Shown: piece after piece, positions 47,813 through 60,089 of the stretch | Numbering within the stretch: position 1 is the stretch's first letter | Layout of the letters: each line of letters starts with the position of its first letter | Source of the DNA: Trichomonas vaginalis G3 | Lineage: Eukaryota; Parabasalia; Trichomonadida; Trichomonadidae | DNA length: 64,000 bases | NCBI RefSeq assembly: GCF_026262505.1 | Contig: NC_067205.1 | Coordinates: forward strand, 11,594,001-11,658,000 | Direction of reading: 5' to 3' | Made by a program: the position numbers and the translations under genes | Notes under the pieces: generated by a model | Told to the model about the DNA's origin: nothing | The model's database searches: none | Seen by the model: only the letters and a program-made list of their open reading frames with translations

Positions 47813-48286
47813 ATGAACAGCTCTAAATTCGTGACTGTGAATCAATTAATGGATAAACTTTCACCAATTCTCACCCAGGTTAAACAAGTAGACGTTTATT
47901 TTGATGATTACATACAAAGTTTATTTTATAAAGGTAAGTTTAATATTAAACCTATTGCTTTTGCATTTGATGGTAAATTAATCGAAAATTCAAAAATTTG
48001 GGAATTAATTCCGGATATTGAATTTATAACAAATATTAAGGATAAATGGTTTAAACAACAAAACCACCTCACTAAAGTTCTTTGTAGATTAATGATTAAA
48101 ACTAAGGAAAAAGAATTTAACGGGTTTAAATATCATCCGTGTAAAATTTTAGAACTTGGTAACGAAAAACTTCAGAAAAAATTAAACGATAGACTATCAA
48201 AAGATAAAGTTGAAAGAGTAAATAAACTCGCTAAAGGTAATGGTAATGATGAAGATGAATTTGATGAGTTCAACATTGAACTTTAA
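47813..48286 (+). CDS. Polinton 157-residue protein, copy B
   Basis: Open and near-identical to 46292-46762, with one extra Ser at the start. Function unknown. Confidence 0.65.
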   Translation: MNSSKFVTVNQLMDKLSPILTQVKQVDVYFDDYIQSLFYKGKFNIKPIAFAFDGKLIENSKIWELIPDIEFITNIKDKWFKQQNHLTKVLCRLMIKTKEKEFNGFKYHPCKILELGNEKLQKKLNDRLSKDKVERVNKLAKGNGNDEDEFDEFNIEL

Positions 48287-48290
48287 GAAA

Positions 48291-48659
48291 CTAATGATTA
48301 TTTGAATTTATGAAATCAATTATCTGATTTATTCTTTCTTCAATCTCTTCTATTCTTTTTGTTAAATCATCTATTTTCATTAATGAGGTGATTCTTGATT
48401 GAGGAATAGATTTCAAACTAACTACTCCTTTTATTTTTGAAATTTTGAATCCATCAACTTTAAACATTTTATTCAATTTACATGTTGTCAATTCTTCAAA
48501 TAATTTTTTATTATTAGCATAATAGTCATTAAATTCTTCAACAGATGAAAAAATTTTTGTTTCAGTGATGGGTTTAACAACGTTTATTTTTTGTTGAACA
48601 TTTTCACTTTCATTTATTTCTTCCTCCTCTGTTTCATTTATTTTTAAAATCGGTTTCAT
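48291..48659 (-). CDS. Polinton acidic/coiled-coil protein, copy B
   Basis: 122 residues, open: acidic start (NETEEEEINESENVQQ), then a central domain and a C-terminal coiled coil. Converges on the previous gene 4 bp away. Function unknown. Confidence 0.62.
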   Translation of the reverse strand: MKPILKINETEEEEINESENVQQKINVVKPITETKIFSSVEEFNDYYANNKKLFEELTTCKLNKMFKVDGFKISKIKGVVSLKSIPQSRITSLMKIDDLTKRIEEIEERINQIIDFINSNNH

Positions 48660-48725
48660 TTATCATTAAATAAAAATTAGAATATAAGTGATGAAATATA
48701 TTTTTTAATTAATATTAAATCAGAA

Positions 48726-48962
48726 ATGGCGGTAGGATTCTTTAAAAAATTATGGGATGGAATTAAGAAAGCTGTGGGTTGGGTTTATAAAAAGATTATT
48801 AAACCCATTGCAAACTTTTTGGCACCAGTAGCGAAAACGGCAAGAACTATCATAGGTGGAGTATTAGGTACTAAAGCAGGTAATCCGGCGATGGGAGCAC
48901 AAGCAGGTAACGCAGTTGGTGGAATAGCTGAAGGAATACTTAATAAAATAGGAGGTAGATAG
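48726..48962 (+). CDS. Polinton small amphipathic protein 2, copy B
   Basis: 78 residues: MAVGFFKKLWDGIKKAVGWV, a Lys/Trp-rich amphipathic helix, then a Gly/Ala-rich hydrophobic stretch (ARTIIGGVLGTKAGNPAMGA). It resembles membrane-lytic minor virion proteins such as adenovirus protein VI only in style. Related at its start to the 71-residue neighbour. Confidence 0.65.
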   Translation: MAVGFFKKLWDGIKKAVGWVYKKIIKPIANFLAPVAKTARTIIGGVLGTKAGNPAMGAQAGNAVGGIAEGILNKIGGR

Positions 48963-48986
48963 TGGAAAAATAAATAAATATTATTT

Positions 48987-49202
48987 TTATCTTAGTATTG
49001 GTTGTAGTCTTTGATAAACTTTTTCTCCTTTATTTAAAACTTCTCTTATTGGGGCAGCTTTTGGTGTTATTGATTCAGCAACGTCACTAATTGCTTCTTT
49101 ATTCTTAAATATCCAATTTGCCCCCTTCTTCAATGTTTCCCAAACTTTACTCGCTCCTCTTTTTACTCTATTCCACAGTTTCTTAAATATACCTGCATCC
49201 AT
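48987..49202 (-). CDS. Polinton small amphipathic protein 1, copy B
   Basis: 71 residues: MDAGIFKKLWNRVKRGASKV, then WETLKKGANWIFKNKEAI. Strongly basic amphipathic helix near the capsid gene. The shared 'FKKLW' start with the convergent neighbour suggests an ancient duplication. Confidence 0.65.
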   Translation of the reverse strand: MDAGIFKKLWNRVKRGASKVWETLKKGANWIFKNKEAISDVAESITPKAAPIREVLNKGEKVYQRLQPILR

Positions 49203-49271
49203 AGTTGATTATTTCATTAAAATTAAAAATTCATTTTCATCTTTTAATTTTGATTTTTTATTTATTAATAA

Positions 49272-50912
49272 ATGACGACTAACTATTTGGTGCCAAACAC
49301 TAAACCGATTAATGGAAATGTGTTTCATTCATTCGAAAAGATAAATGAAATATTCGCAAAGAATGACGGTAGAAGATATTATAGAGAACTTGAAAGTTCA
49401 TGCTATGACTCTGATGCTCCATATTTTGATGATAAACAAACTCATTTAAGAATTACAAATCCGGCTCATGATGTGAACCAATTAGGTGACACATATATTA
49501 AACGCAAAGTTAAAGCTACGTTAGTTTCAAATAAAGCTTTCACATGTGATGCCGCTTTTAAATGCATGTGTTTATTCGTTGGTTACAAATCATCAAATCA
49601 AAGCTTTAAACAATTAGAAGTGGAAACCGAAAGAGGTGATGCCGGTTATCTTCAGATGGATTGCGCCCGTGAATCTTTCGCATTTGCAACATATAAACCA
49701 AAATCAGAAAGGAAAGTTAAAAAGTTTGTTCATTCGTTATATAATAATGTTCAAAAATATGATAACTCAGTATGTGGTAAATATATTGACCCTTCAGAAG
49801 TTTTCAAGAAAGCAAATGAAGAAGTTGATGTCACTTTTGATATGATTATTCCGGTAAATGATTTGTTAGCATTTCAGGCGTTCGATGATTATCCTAAATC
49901 ATTTGGTGATATCATTCTTAAATATTATGTTTTCAGGGATACTTTAGTATTTTGTCAGGTTGACCCGTTAAGAGTTGCTGATTTACAAAATTACGTTTAT
50001 GAAAAGATAACTGATGAAAATTATGAAAAGATTATGAATCATGTTTATAAATATGATCGCAAATTCCAACAAATCGGACTTCCTGCCAAATTAATTACAA
50101 GCTTAGCCGCTACATCTGCTGACGCAACAGTTGATGACGTTATATATTTCATGCACAAAGATGGAAGTTTTAGAGGATAAATGCATTACACCAGGATACG
50201 GTTTAATTGAAGAATCAGTTAAAGCAATTACCACGTTTATTCAGTAAGGAAGATCCATTCATGATTCCAGCTCAACATATTGACGTTCGTTCACTAATGG
50301 AGGTTGCATCACTCCTGAAGGTATTAGCTCAGATTTCTCATACGCTCTTCATAATGTTACAGATGTTGTGTTAGCATTTCCGAAGAATGCAATGCAAAGA
50401 ACAGTTTTAGAAAATCCAATGCTTGGAGGTCTTCAGGTCACTATAGATTCCAGAAACTTCCCCGATCAAGCGATGACCACAGTGGGCGACATATTCTTTA
50501 CACGTATGCTTCAAGCTTCTGATTTAGATGGAGTGAATGAATGCACAGAAGAATACGAGGACTCATTAACTAGACCACTGAATGCAGATGATGGCACGCC
50601 ATTAGCTAGAACATGGAAAGACCAACTTCATTCTTATGCACTATTCCAGTTCAACGTGATGGAGCGGGTATATTCTTTGATGGATTAGAAACTTTCAACT
50701 CACAAGTTACAGTACAAGTGAAAGCTTATCCAATCATTCAGGGTGAAAATGACACTTACTGTTCAAAGGTGACAAATCCTCCTCAGGTTTGGTTTACTAG
50801 GACTACATATTGGACATGGACACCGGATGAAGGTTTGAAATATCATCCAACAGGTACACCACCACAGTATAGAAGTTCATATGATGAAATATTGATGAAT
50901 AGAAATGTTTAA
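49272..50912 (+). pseudogene. Polinton major capsid protein, copy B (broken)
   Basis: Mirror copy of 43670-45305, same beta-rich protein. A few breaks, more than in A. Lies just before the packaging ATPase gene. Confidence 0.75.
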
Positions 50913-50936
50913 AATTATAAATTTATTTTTGATTAA

Positions 50937-51771
50937 ATGGATTTAAATTCATCACTCCTTATGAAGAATTAGCAGGAGTATATAATACATACTAGATGAT
51001 ATGATTAATGAAGCATTGAGTGATAATAGAAATGCTCTATCTAAGGAAAAATTAATGAAAATTCCATATTCTGAATGTTACTTAAATTCAATCACTGCAG
51101 CAATTGGTAAACAAAATAAAGGTAAAACATTAACGATATTAAAACAAATTATCATTATTGCTAACACTTCCCCCTATTCACATGTGTTAATTTATATCAA
51201 CCGTTCAGGTTCACCTTCAGATGATACATTTGAATCTTTAAAGCATTTAATCAAAATTCCAATTATTTATTTATCACAAGAAGAAGCAGAAGATTATTTA
51301 AAAAACTTTTTAATGTATAAAGAATTATATAATACAATCAAGAAGCAAGGATTAGAGGATAAAATTATTGATAAACAACGGGATGAATTATTTGAAACAC
51401 TTTCTATTTCAAATTTTGATAGAGAATTTTTGCATTCACTCATTTTTCTAGATGATGCAGTGAAATCAAAACTAATAACAAATGAGAAATCATATTTTAA
51501 TCAGTTATTAACTCAATGTCGACACATTCAGTGTTCATTCTTTATGGCTGTTCAATACTTCAAAGCATTAAGCACAAACATTAAATCAAATCTATCAACC
51601 CTTTTCATTTTCAGTGGGTTTAGTCGTCAACAGTTGAACGTTATGCTTTATCAAGTGAATTTACCAATGAGCATTAATGAACTTTACACACAATATCAGC
51701 AATTAGGTGAACATGGAAAAATAATAGTTGATTTAAATAAAGGAGTGTTAAATTTGATTAACTTTTTATAA
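50937..51771 (+). pseudogene. Polinton packaging ATPase, copy B (broken)
   Basis: Same A32-like ATPase as 42818-43645, with the Walker A (GKQNKGKT) and Walker B (LIFLDDA) regions present. One or two breaks. Confidence 0.8.
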
Positions 51772-51801
51772 TTAATTTTTATTTTTTATTTATAATTAAA
51801 C

Positions 51802-52701
51802 ATGACAGAAATAGCAAATCTTCTACAGGTTCCATTAAAACAAGGAACAAACAAAAAGGGTGCATATAATAGAACTATGAAAGTTCCTGATGGAATGAAA
51901 GAATTAGTTCATATTGTTGCTGGTCTTCAAAAAGATGTTAAACAAATGAGAAACGTTTTAACATTACCAGAAGCTCAAGCATATGCCAAACGTCAAGGTC
52001 CAAATTGGGAAGCACACGAAGCAGACATTACGGGTCCAAATGGAAAACCTGATGGTATAAATGAAGTTTTCGTTACTGATGGTCAAGGTAATATTAAAGT
52101 CATAAATGGTTATAAATTAACTATAACTGATTATCCTAAACGTAAAGCATATAATGAACGTTATCCTATGCAATTTGATGAAAATGGAAAAGCTGTTAAA
52201 CAATACATTGGAGAAGGTGAAAATGGTCCAATTAATTCATACCGTTATAATCCATATTCTTATTTCAATGAAGAATTAAATGCTATTGAAGAGGGACCGG
52301 ATGGATTACCACGATATTCTAACCAGTTTGATGGTCAATATGCAAATATTAGACCTGAAATTTCAGCTAAGAAATTCTTTAAAGTTGCTTTATTCGATCC
52401 AGTTTTCGCAAATGTTAAAGATGAACTTAAACATCAATTCCAACCAATTATAGTAGCAAGAATTGCATCAGGTGCTTTATCTCAAGCATTCAAAGATTTA
52501 ATTAAGAAACCATTATATCAGCAACGAGGTTTAACTTATGATTTAGTTAAGGAATCAGATAAAAGAAAATTTGAGAAATCAGATGATTATAAGAATGCAA
52601 TTAATGAATATATTAGGTCTATTAATTACAATGAAACAGCTAAAAATCAACTTCAAGAACAAATACAGGGAATAATAGATTCAAAACTTCCAGCAAAATA
52701 A
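51802..52701 (+). CDS. Polinton conserved virion-like protein, copy B
   Basis: 299 residues, open, differing from copy A at about one residue. Function unknown; see 41878-42777. Confidence 0.68.
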   Translation: MTEIANLLQVPLKQGTNKKGAYNRTMKVPDGMKELVHIVAGLQKDVKQMRNVLTLPEAQAYAKRQGPNWEAHEADITGPNGKPDGINEVFVTDGQGNIKVINGYKLTITDYPKRKAYNERYPMQFDENGKAVKQYIGEGENGPINSYRYNPYSYFNEELNAIEEGPDGLPRYSNQFDGQYANIRPEISAKKFFKVALFDPVFANVKDELKHQFQPIIVARIASGALSQAFKDLIKKPLYQQRGLTYDLVKESDKRKFEKSDDYKNAINEYIRSINYNETAKNQLQEQIQGIIDSKLPAK

Positions 52702-52733
52702 AAGTTTAAATATATTTTTTTATTCGATTATAA

Positions 52734-53399
52734 ATGAGAAGACGTTTCACTAGTCAAAAGAACACTAACGCAAAAGCAGAGATTACGGTTGGTTATAACG
52801 TAAATGATGATAAATCACGAATTATTCAAAATGTTAAAGTTAATGTTAGCCCTGAATTAACAAGGTCAGCAACTCAACCAAATTTATTAACTCGTGACTT
52901 ACCGAAAAAGGAGGAGGAGCAAAATAAAGAAGATGGAGACCCAATCATTTTATCTGAACCCGGTAAAGAACCTGTTGAAATTCCCACTTATCCAACATAC
53001 CCCCCTCTTTCATCAAACATCGAGAACCCATATAAAATAGACATTAATTCTGAATTAATGAAAATTTACCGTGATATAATAATTAATAATTATGATTCAA
53101 TAATAAATTTAATTGATCAATCCGGTTTAATTATTTTACCTTATGAATCATTAATTCACATTATCGCCATTCTTTGTGATGTTCAAGATTCAGACGTTAA
53201 GATTCAATTTTTCATAGATGATGAGGTTTCATGCTGCGGAACAGTTGCAAAAATAAATCCTATAAAGGATATTAGCACAATTAAGATATCAAAGAACGGA
53301 ACAACAACTGAACTTCATTTAACATATAATGATATTTATAATAAAATAGTTGATGAATATAAAATATCACTTGAAAAATTCTTTGTTAAGGCTATTTAA
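52734..53399 (+). CDS. Polinton structural-block protein, copy B (open)
   Basis: 221 residues in one frame; basic start MRRRFTSQKNTNAKAEITV, Pro/Glu linker, then a small alpha/beta domain with Cys pair (DDEVSCCGTVAKINP). This copy shows the full layout of the gene. Confidence 0.68.
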   Translation: MRRRFTSQKNTNAKAEITVGYNVNDDKSRIIQNVKVNVSPELTRSATQPNLLTRDLPKKEEEQNKEDGDPIILSEPGKEPVEIPTYPTYPPLSSNIENPYKIDINSELMKIYRDIIINNYDSIINLIDQSGLIILPYESLIHIIAILCDVQDSDVKIQFFIDDEVSCCGTVAKINPIKDISTIKISKNGTTTELHLTYNDIYNKIVDEYKISLEKFFVKAI

Positions 53400-53875
53400 T
53401 ATTCAAGCATTAACATTATCGAATAATAATCCTTTGAATCATAATCAATAATAATTGACCTTTCACCAGTTTCTATCGTTTGTTTTATTTCTTTTTGTTC
53501 CCCACTATCCGGATCGGTCATTGTAATTGTTTTTGTTATAGTATCAGCTTTATCTTTAACTTCAATCTTTTTTCCATCGGGATATTTAAACCAAAATTCC
53601 AAAAATTCGATATTGTCAATCTGTTCATATTTTAATCTATCAATTACATTTTTAATACCATCTGAAAATCTTATGAAATGGTCATTATATGGGTTTGATT
53701 GAACTAAATTTGAATGAAGTGAAATATAACCTGTTGATGAATATGACACTGACTCATATTTTCTGAAAACACTAAAATTTATAACATGAATGAATTTCTT
53801 ATTCGTTGAATTTATGAATTCTTGAGGTAATCTTATTCTAGTTTTATTTATCACTGGAAAATAACGCTTTACCAT
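53396..53875 (-). CDS. Polinton beta-rich opposite-strand protein, copy B
   Basis: 159 residues from ATG 53875, near-identical to 40702-41181. Overlaps the previous gene's end by 4 nt. Confidence 0.65.
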   Translation of the reverse strand: MVKRYFPVINKTRIRLPQEFINSTNKKFIHVINFSVFRKYESVSYSSTGYISLHSNLVQSNPYNDHFIRFSDGIKNVIDRLKYEQIDNIEFLEFWFKYPDGKKIEVKDKADTITKTITMTDPDSGEQKEIKQTIETGERSIIIDYDSKDYYSIMLMLEY

Positions 53876-53895
53876 ATTTTTAATCGTAATAAAAA

Positions 53896-54606
53896 ATGTC
53901 AATTATCAATATTATTTCGAATAATAACTGTGAATTAAATTTAACAGTTAGCGGAATTTATAATGTTACTCTCGTTTCTGTGAGTGGTAAATTTAATCCC
54001 ATTCTTTTAGACCCTTCAGATTATATATCATTTATTAAAGATGACCTTGAAAAAACGTATGATATGTATATAAATAATGTGATAGCGAAATGGGATATTA
54101 ACATGATTTTAAGTTATTTAAATGAATCATTTATCGTATGGTATGAAGAAAATTTTAAATCAAAACCTGATAAACTTTTTGAACTTGATGAAATAAATAA
54201 CCTTATTAAATTTCCGCTGAAAATTAAATTTTGTACTCCTCATCTTCGTTCATTGTTGGGGATATTAAATTTTGAAAAAGATGTTGGGGATGTTTTGTAT
54301 TCTGACACTGGTTCCAATTTCATTTTAATCAAATGTGATAAAGTTAATACCCCAATGAGATTTTCACATCAAACATTAGACCCTAACTCTTACCCATCAA
54401 TACAAAACATTTTATCCATCAACTTAAACACATTTTCTTTATCATATCCGTTTCAATTATCCGGGAATTCATTTATTCTTCATTCAAAAGATTTATCAAA
54501 TATTAAATTTAGAATAACTGACCTATTTGATTGTGATTTAGAATTTATGAATGAAATATTATGGCAATTTCAAATAGAGAAAATAGCTGATGAGATAACG
54601 GATTAA
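53896..54606 (+). CDS. Polinton beta-rich protein, copy B
   Basis: 236 residues, open, one residue different from 39971-40681. Divergent from the previous gene. Confidence 0.65.
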   Translation: MSIINIISNNNCELNLTVSGIYNVTLVSVSGKFNPILLDPSDYISFIKDDLEKTYDMYINNVIAKWDINMILSYLNESFIVWYEENFKSKPDKLFELDEINNLIKFPLKIKFCTPHLRSLLGILNFEKDVGDVLYSDTGSNFILIKCDKVNTPMRFSHQTLDPNSYPSIQNILSINLNTFSLSYPFQLSGNSFILHSKDLSNIKFRITDLFDCDLEFMNEILWQFQIEKIADEITD

Positions 54607-54630
54607 ATATTTATTTTTAAATCGTAATAA

Positions 54631-56320
54631 ATGATTAAACAACAGCAACTTAAGGCGCAAAGCGCCCAGGTCCTTCAGACCATTACATACGCCACATATG
54701 CATATAATTCAAAGACGGCAGAACAAACGCAAAGGTTGAAATATGGAGATTTGGAGATAGTATTGAAAAATGACCATTTCGAATTCGTTTGCAAAGGTGG
54801 TGCAGTGATATCAAATATAAAAGAAATTTTATTTATGAATTCAAAAATTAAAGGAATAACGGATGATATAACATCAATTCCACCAGAAGAACAGAGATAT
54901 TACGCATTAAATGCATTTCCTAAAGTTTTGAAGATTGGAAGATTTAATTTAAATGAGGAATTCATAGAAGGTTTCCTAAATGACATAATGAAGAAGGTGG
55001 ATAAGGAATATGTGGATAGTGAGTTAATGAAGAAGGTGGATAAGGAATACGTTAATACTGAATTAAATAAGAAGGCAATTTTGGTTTATGTTGATGATAA
55101 AGATAATGAAATTAAAGAAAAGGTTGAATGGTATCATGAATGGACATTGGAGACTTTTAAAGTTAAAGCTGATACAGAATGGGTTTCAGGATGTTTAGAC
55201 CTTAAAGCGATAAAACATATGTTAACAATGAGTTAATGAAGAAAGCAGATAAGGAAAAAGTTATTTCATTCATTAATACTGAGTTAGCAAAGAAAGCTGA
55301 TATATCATTTGTTAATGAAGAAATAAAGCAATCAGAGGTCTATTTTACTCCACCATTTTTAAATTTTATGAAATCATCAGATAAAACCTTTGATATAGAT
55401 TCTTTTGAATGGATATGTTTCGATGGAGTGACCACGTATTTATTTTATACAGCAGGAGTACTTTATTATTTAAAAACAAATGATTTTAAAAACTATGAAT
55501 CATTTACTCCATCTGTTTGGAATCCCGATACACGAAAGCCAATCATTAATCCAAGAATTTTATATGTTGAATATAATAACGGTAAATTTATGGGAATGAT
55601 AACGGTTGGAGATGATTTTTGCCCTTGTTATTCATTCGATTGTATCCAATGGTTCAAATGTAATTTAAATCAAGATGCTAAATTTAAATATCCAAATAAT
55701 CCTATTAGATGCGTTAATAATAAATGGGTACTAATTTATGAAGTCAATCAAATTTTCATTAGTGAGGATGGGATAAATTATTATATGTTTAGTATGATGT
55801 CATCAGATTGAAAATTGATTATACAAGTAAGTGGTATTACATTAACAACATGTATTTTATCCTACAAAATGATAAAATTTATAGATCATCTTCAATAACA
55901 CAAGGTCAATTTGAACAAATTTTTCAAGCTGATGGAGACATTGAAGCTTTATGTTATGGATCAAATGTTTATGTACTCGTTTCAGGTGGAATGGTCTATT
56001 CATATCCTGTAAGTTATAACAGACATATTTATTTATCACAGGATTTATCAAATTGGGAATTGGTTTATTCATTCACTCCAAAATTTACTCGAAATTATAG
56101 ATTTACTAATTTATTTTATATTGATGGGTATTTCATTGCTTTTGGATGTGGTGATTTAGTAAATATCAGTAATGATGGAAGAAACTGGTCTGAAATCACA
56201 AAATTTCAAGATGTTAGAAAAGCAATTTTCAAAAATAATACGTTAATATTGATAACAAGACCAGTTTTAAATACTCACCCAAATTCAATATTATATAATA
56301 CAATATTCATAATGGATTAA
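54631..56320 (+). pseudogene. Polinton phage-style fibre, copy B (broken)
   Basis: Same layout as 38255-39946: shaft of KKVDKEYV-type repeats, then Asp-box-like blades. A couple of breaks in this copy. Confidence 0.75.
54654..54681 (+). repeat. double-hairpin mini-element in the fibre gene, copy B
   Basis: GGCGC-AAA-GCGCC then GGTC-CTTCA-GACC, identical to copy A. Confidence 0.75.
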
Positions 56321-56334
56321 ATACAATTCTTGAG

Positions 56335-56757
56335 ATGATTTACCCCATTGGTTCAATATATACATCAATGAATTCAACAAATCCAGCTGATGTATTCGGT
56401 TTCGGTACATGGCAACAAATAACCGATCGTTTCCTCTACTGTGCTAATAGTTCAAAACAAACCGGTGGTTCAAAGAAAATTAAAGAAGCAAACCTTCCGC
56501 CGCATAAGCATACAGGAACTACAAACTTTTCTGGCGACCATATACACTCATTAAGAGACCACCCATTATAAAACTCAGACTATGAAACTGGCCATGATGT
56601 TTTATCTCCAGCTTATAACGATTCAATAAAAAAGACTTTTCGACCAACTGAACCAGGAGGAAATCATGTCCATACTTTCACAACAAATCCAACAGGTTCG
56701 GGTGAAGATTACATGCCACCTTATATGACAGTTTATGCATGGTTTCGCGTTCAATGA
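56335..56757 (+). pseudogene. Polinton phage tail-collar-like protein, copy B (broken)
   Basis: Same as 37818-38240, with about one break, shared with copy A. Confidence 0.72.
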
Positions 56758-56781
56758 ACGCTCAATGTTTGTTTCACAAAC
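56747..56781 (+). repeat. double-hairpin mini-element at the end of the collar-like gene, copy B
   Basis: GCGTTC-AAT-GAACGC, five bases, GTTTGT-TTC-ACAAAC. Confidence 0.7.
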
Positions 56782-56819
56782 TTTAGAACGGCATAATTTA
56801 AATTTTTATTTTAGTATAA

Positions 56820-56963
56820 ATGAAGATTTTACCATATGGTGTTATTGGAAGAGATAAAGATGGAAACCCAATATTTGATCCAAAGTTAAAATTAAAGTTA
56901 CTGACAAGACAACAACTTGAAAAGTTGCTGAAACCAAAACAGGATGAAAAAGAGAAAAAATGA
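56820..56963 (+). CDS. Polinton 47-residue protein (unknown), copy B
   Basis: Same gene as 37639-37755 but with nine more codons near its Lys-rich end (LTRQQLEKL). Followed by the GAGAAAAT minisatellite (56961-57004). Confidence 0.55.
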   Translation: MKILPYGVIGRDKDGNPIFDPKLKLKLLTRQQLEKLLKPKQDEKEKK

Positions 56964-57038
56964 GAAAATGAGAAAATGGGAAAATGAGAAAATGAGAAAG
57001 AAAAAAATTTAAATTATGCAATTTTATTTTTATCATAA

Positions 57039-57233
57039 ATGACAAAATTAATTAAGCCAACTATTTCTAAATTAATGATACCAATGAAATCATTTCATGG
57101 AGTACTTATCCCAGGTTCTTCACAATTAGCCGGGGCAAGTGTTGTGGCTCAAGGTGGAACATTAGCGAATCCATTCAAATTAACTAAAGATGAACTTAAT
57201 AAAATTTACACCAAAAATATATTTAATCGTTAA
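57039..57233 (+). CDS. Polinton 64-residue protein (unknown), copy B
   Basis: One residue different from 37361-37555. Preceded by TTTTATTTTTATCATAAATG. Confidence 0.6.
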   Translation: MTKLIKPTISKLMIPMKSFHGVLIPGSSQLAGASVVAQGGTLANPFKLTKDELNKIYTKNIFNR

Positions 57234-57279
57234 TGGTTTTTAGGTTCTTCAATAATTAATTATTTTTGAATAACTGATG

Positions 57280-57355
57280 GTGTCACTACGTCACCATGTG
57301 TCACCTGGTTAATTAACTTCTCTTAAAATTACTGACAACATGACATTTTGACAAC
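57280..57355 (+). repeat. iteron cassette 1 of copy B
   Basis: Three GTCAC (near 57282, 57290 and 57300) then three TGACA (near 57333, 57341 and 57349), 8-10 bp apart. Upstream of the helicase gene. Confidence 0.85.
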
Positions 57356-57429
57356 TAGCCCGGAAATAAATGTTTTCGTTAATGGTTTTTAGGTTATTCA
57401 ATAATTAATTATTTTTGAAGAACTGAACG

Positions 57430-57502
57430 TGTCACTACGTCACCATGTCACCGGGTTATTTAACTTCTTTTAAAAATGATGACAACATGACATTTTGACA
57501 AC
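57430..57502 (+). repeat. iteron cassette 2 of copy B
   Basis: GTGTCACTACGTCACCATGT followed by CACC, then three TGACA at 8-bp spacing. Same layout as in A. Confidence 0.85.
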
Positions 57503-57575
57503 TAGCCCGGAAATTCGATGCAGTCCAAAAATAAAGTTAGTTTTAAAATTATTTTATTTTTTTATTCCTATATAA

Positions 57576-59886
57576 ATGACAGCAACAAACAACAACAGCA
57601 ACTATATCGTTTCTGATGAAAAAGTTATTGATTCATTAGCTGAGGAATTAGTTGTGGCAGAAACTAAAACCCTCAACGAAAGAATTGGTGAAAACAAGAT
57701 TGATTTACATAACTACCTCAAACACGATGGAGGAAGAGGAAGGAAAACTGGTATGGCTTTATTAGTAAATAAAATTTCGAATTTAACGATTATAGATGTT
57801 GATATCAATAAATCATACAATGATGAACTTAAAGAAACAGTTAGAAAAGATATTTTATCAAAACTTTCGGATAAAGATGTTATCGTTAAAACCGCTTCAG
57901 GAGGTCTTCACATTTATTGCAACACTAATTTCTTCTATGCAGTTTCGAACAGAATGATTAAATGCTATTCTTGCAATGATTACGATATTGATATAATGAC
58001 TTCTATGGATGATTCAAAGCGTTCTTTAGTAGTTATGGCTGATTCAAGAGTTCGCAAGAATGCAACAGAACCAATCAATACATACTCATTCATTCGTGGA
58101 AGTTATGACTCAACATTAACTAGAACAGTAAACGATATATTAACTGATTTGAATATTAAGGTAAGAGTTGAACAAAAGAACGAAGAAATAAAGACTATCA
58201 TGAATGAAAACAAAGATGTAAACATTGACGATAAACTTGCCCAGAGCATAGTTGATGGCATCAGTGATTTTGAAGTACATAATGACGGTGGAAACATGAA
58301 TTTAGAAAAAGAAGTTACATTATTCACACTGTTTCAAGCAATTAATTCGTTACCTAATCATTTAATTAATGAAGCCTACGATAACGTTTATAACTTCTGC
58401 AGTTTAACAGAAAATGCAAAAAGTAATTTTGAAAAAGCACGTAGTAGATATGCACATTTAATGACTTCTCCATTTGTTTTGGTGAAGATTCTAAAACTTT
58501 ATCAAAAGGAATATTATGATGAATATGTTTTACCTTTATTACGTAAGCCAAAAATAACATTTGATATAAAACTTGATGACTCTTTTGATAACAGATATTA
58601 GACGCAAGGCTGAAAATCATCAGTATAAAAACAGTTCTGAAGTAATTGAGGATTTATCACGTGTAATCCGTTTTGTAGATTGTGGAAACAAATACTTCAT
58701 TCAGAAAGATTACAACATCCACGACAAAATGAATCAAATATCATTCGTTCTTCAATCAAACATGAAAGAGTCACTTAAAATGATTAAATTATTTAAAGAA
58801 GAAGGTAAAACCATAACAGCATGGGATGTACTACTAAATCAATTATCCTCATTAACCGTTAAGGGTGTTTGCTTTAAATCTGATTCTCCAGATGTTTTCT
58901 CAACGTTTCAGGGTTATAAATACAACGTTCTCGAAAAACCAGATTACTCAAAAATTGAGATGTTTATGAATTTCATTAAAGAAGCCATTTGTGATAATAA
59001 CGATGAAGTGTATAAATACCTTCTCGGCTGGATTGCATCAATGATTCAACATCCTGGAATCAAGAATGAAACAGCAATTATTTTGAAAGGACTTCAGGGA
59101 ACAGGTAAAAACAGATTTACAGACATTATTTCTGAACTTCTCGCCGGTTATTCAATCAAAAACATTACTGAAATAAGTGAGCTAACGGGTAATTTCAATT
59201 TAGTAGTTGAGAATAAAATGTTTCTTGTACTTAATGAACTCAAGAATGTAGGTGAAGATAGACTCGCAAACTTCAACGCTTTGAAATCAATTATTACGGA
59301 TAATCAAATAAGAATTAATGAAAAGAATCAACCCAGAAGAACTGCTCAGAACGTTGCAAACTTCATTTTCGTAACTAACAACATCTACCCTGTCAAAATT
59401 GAAGTTGGAGACAGAAGATACGTAGTTTTAAGGGTTAATGGTAAATTCAAGGGTCAATTTGATTATTTCAAGAATTTAATGGATTCATGCACAAAGGAAT
59501 TTTATGATAATTTACTGACGTATTTTATGCAATATGACCTTTCATCATTTAACGTACGAATCATACCGATGACTGAAGCCAAACAAGATTTAATTGAATT
59601 ATCAACAAATCCTTTAGATGTATGGATAAATACACATTATGATGAATTGTGTGCAGGTATGACGTGTAAAAATGCTCTATTCTGCAAACCATCAGACATG
59701 AAAGACAAAAACTTTCAAATGAGCATTAAGGATAAATGTGATAGGAAACAGAGAAGAATAGACGGTAAACAAACATGGTGTTATGTTTTGAAAGAAGAAA
59801 TGAAAGGATTATATAAACAGGTTGAACCAAACGAAAATGACGATTCATTTACTGACGATGAAATACCTGTAAATGAAGCTTTATAA
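57576..59886 (+). pseudogene. PrimPol-SF3 helicase, copy B (broken)
   Basis: Same protein as 34708-37020, with PrimPol and SF3 motifs (GLQGTGKNRF, FLVLNELKN) all recognisable. About one break. Flanked by the same GTCAC/TGACA cassettes. Confidence 0.85.
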
Positions 59887-59931
59887 AGTATGATTTGAAT
59901 TTATTTTTGCATTCAACCCATGCTGTTGTCA

Positions 59932-59999
59932 AAATGTCATGTTGTCATCATTTTTAAGAGAAGTTAATTAACCAGGTGACACATGGTGACGTAGTGACA
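59932..59999 (-). repeat. iteron cassette 3 of copy B
   Basis: TTGTCAAAATGTCATGTTGT then, after about 30 bp, GGTGACACATGGTGACGTAG and TGACAC. Downstream side of the helicase gene, inverted relative to cassettes 1 and 2. Confidence 0.85.
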
Positions 60000-60089
60000 C
60001 GTTCAGTTCTTCAAAAATAATTAATTATTGAATAACCTAAAAACCATTTACGATAAAATAACTGATAACAAAATTTTATTTTTATATAA

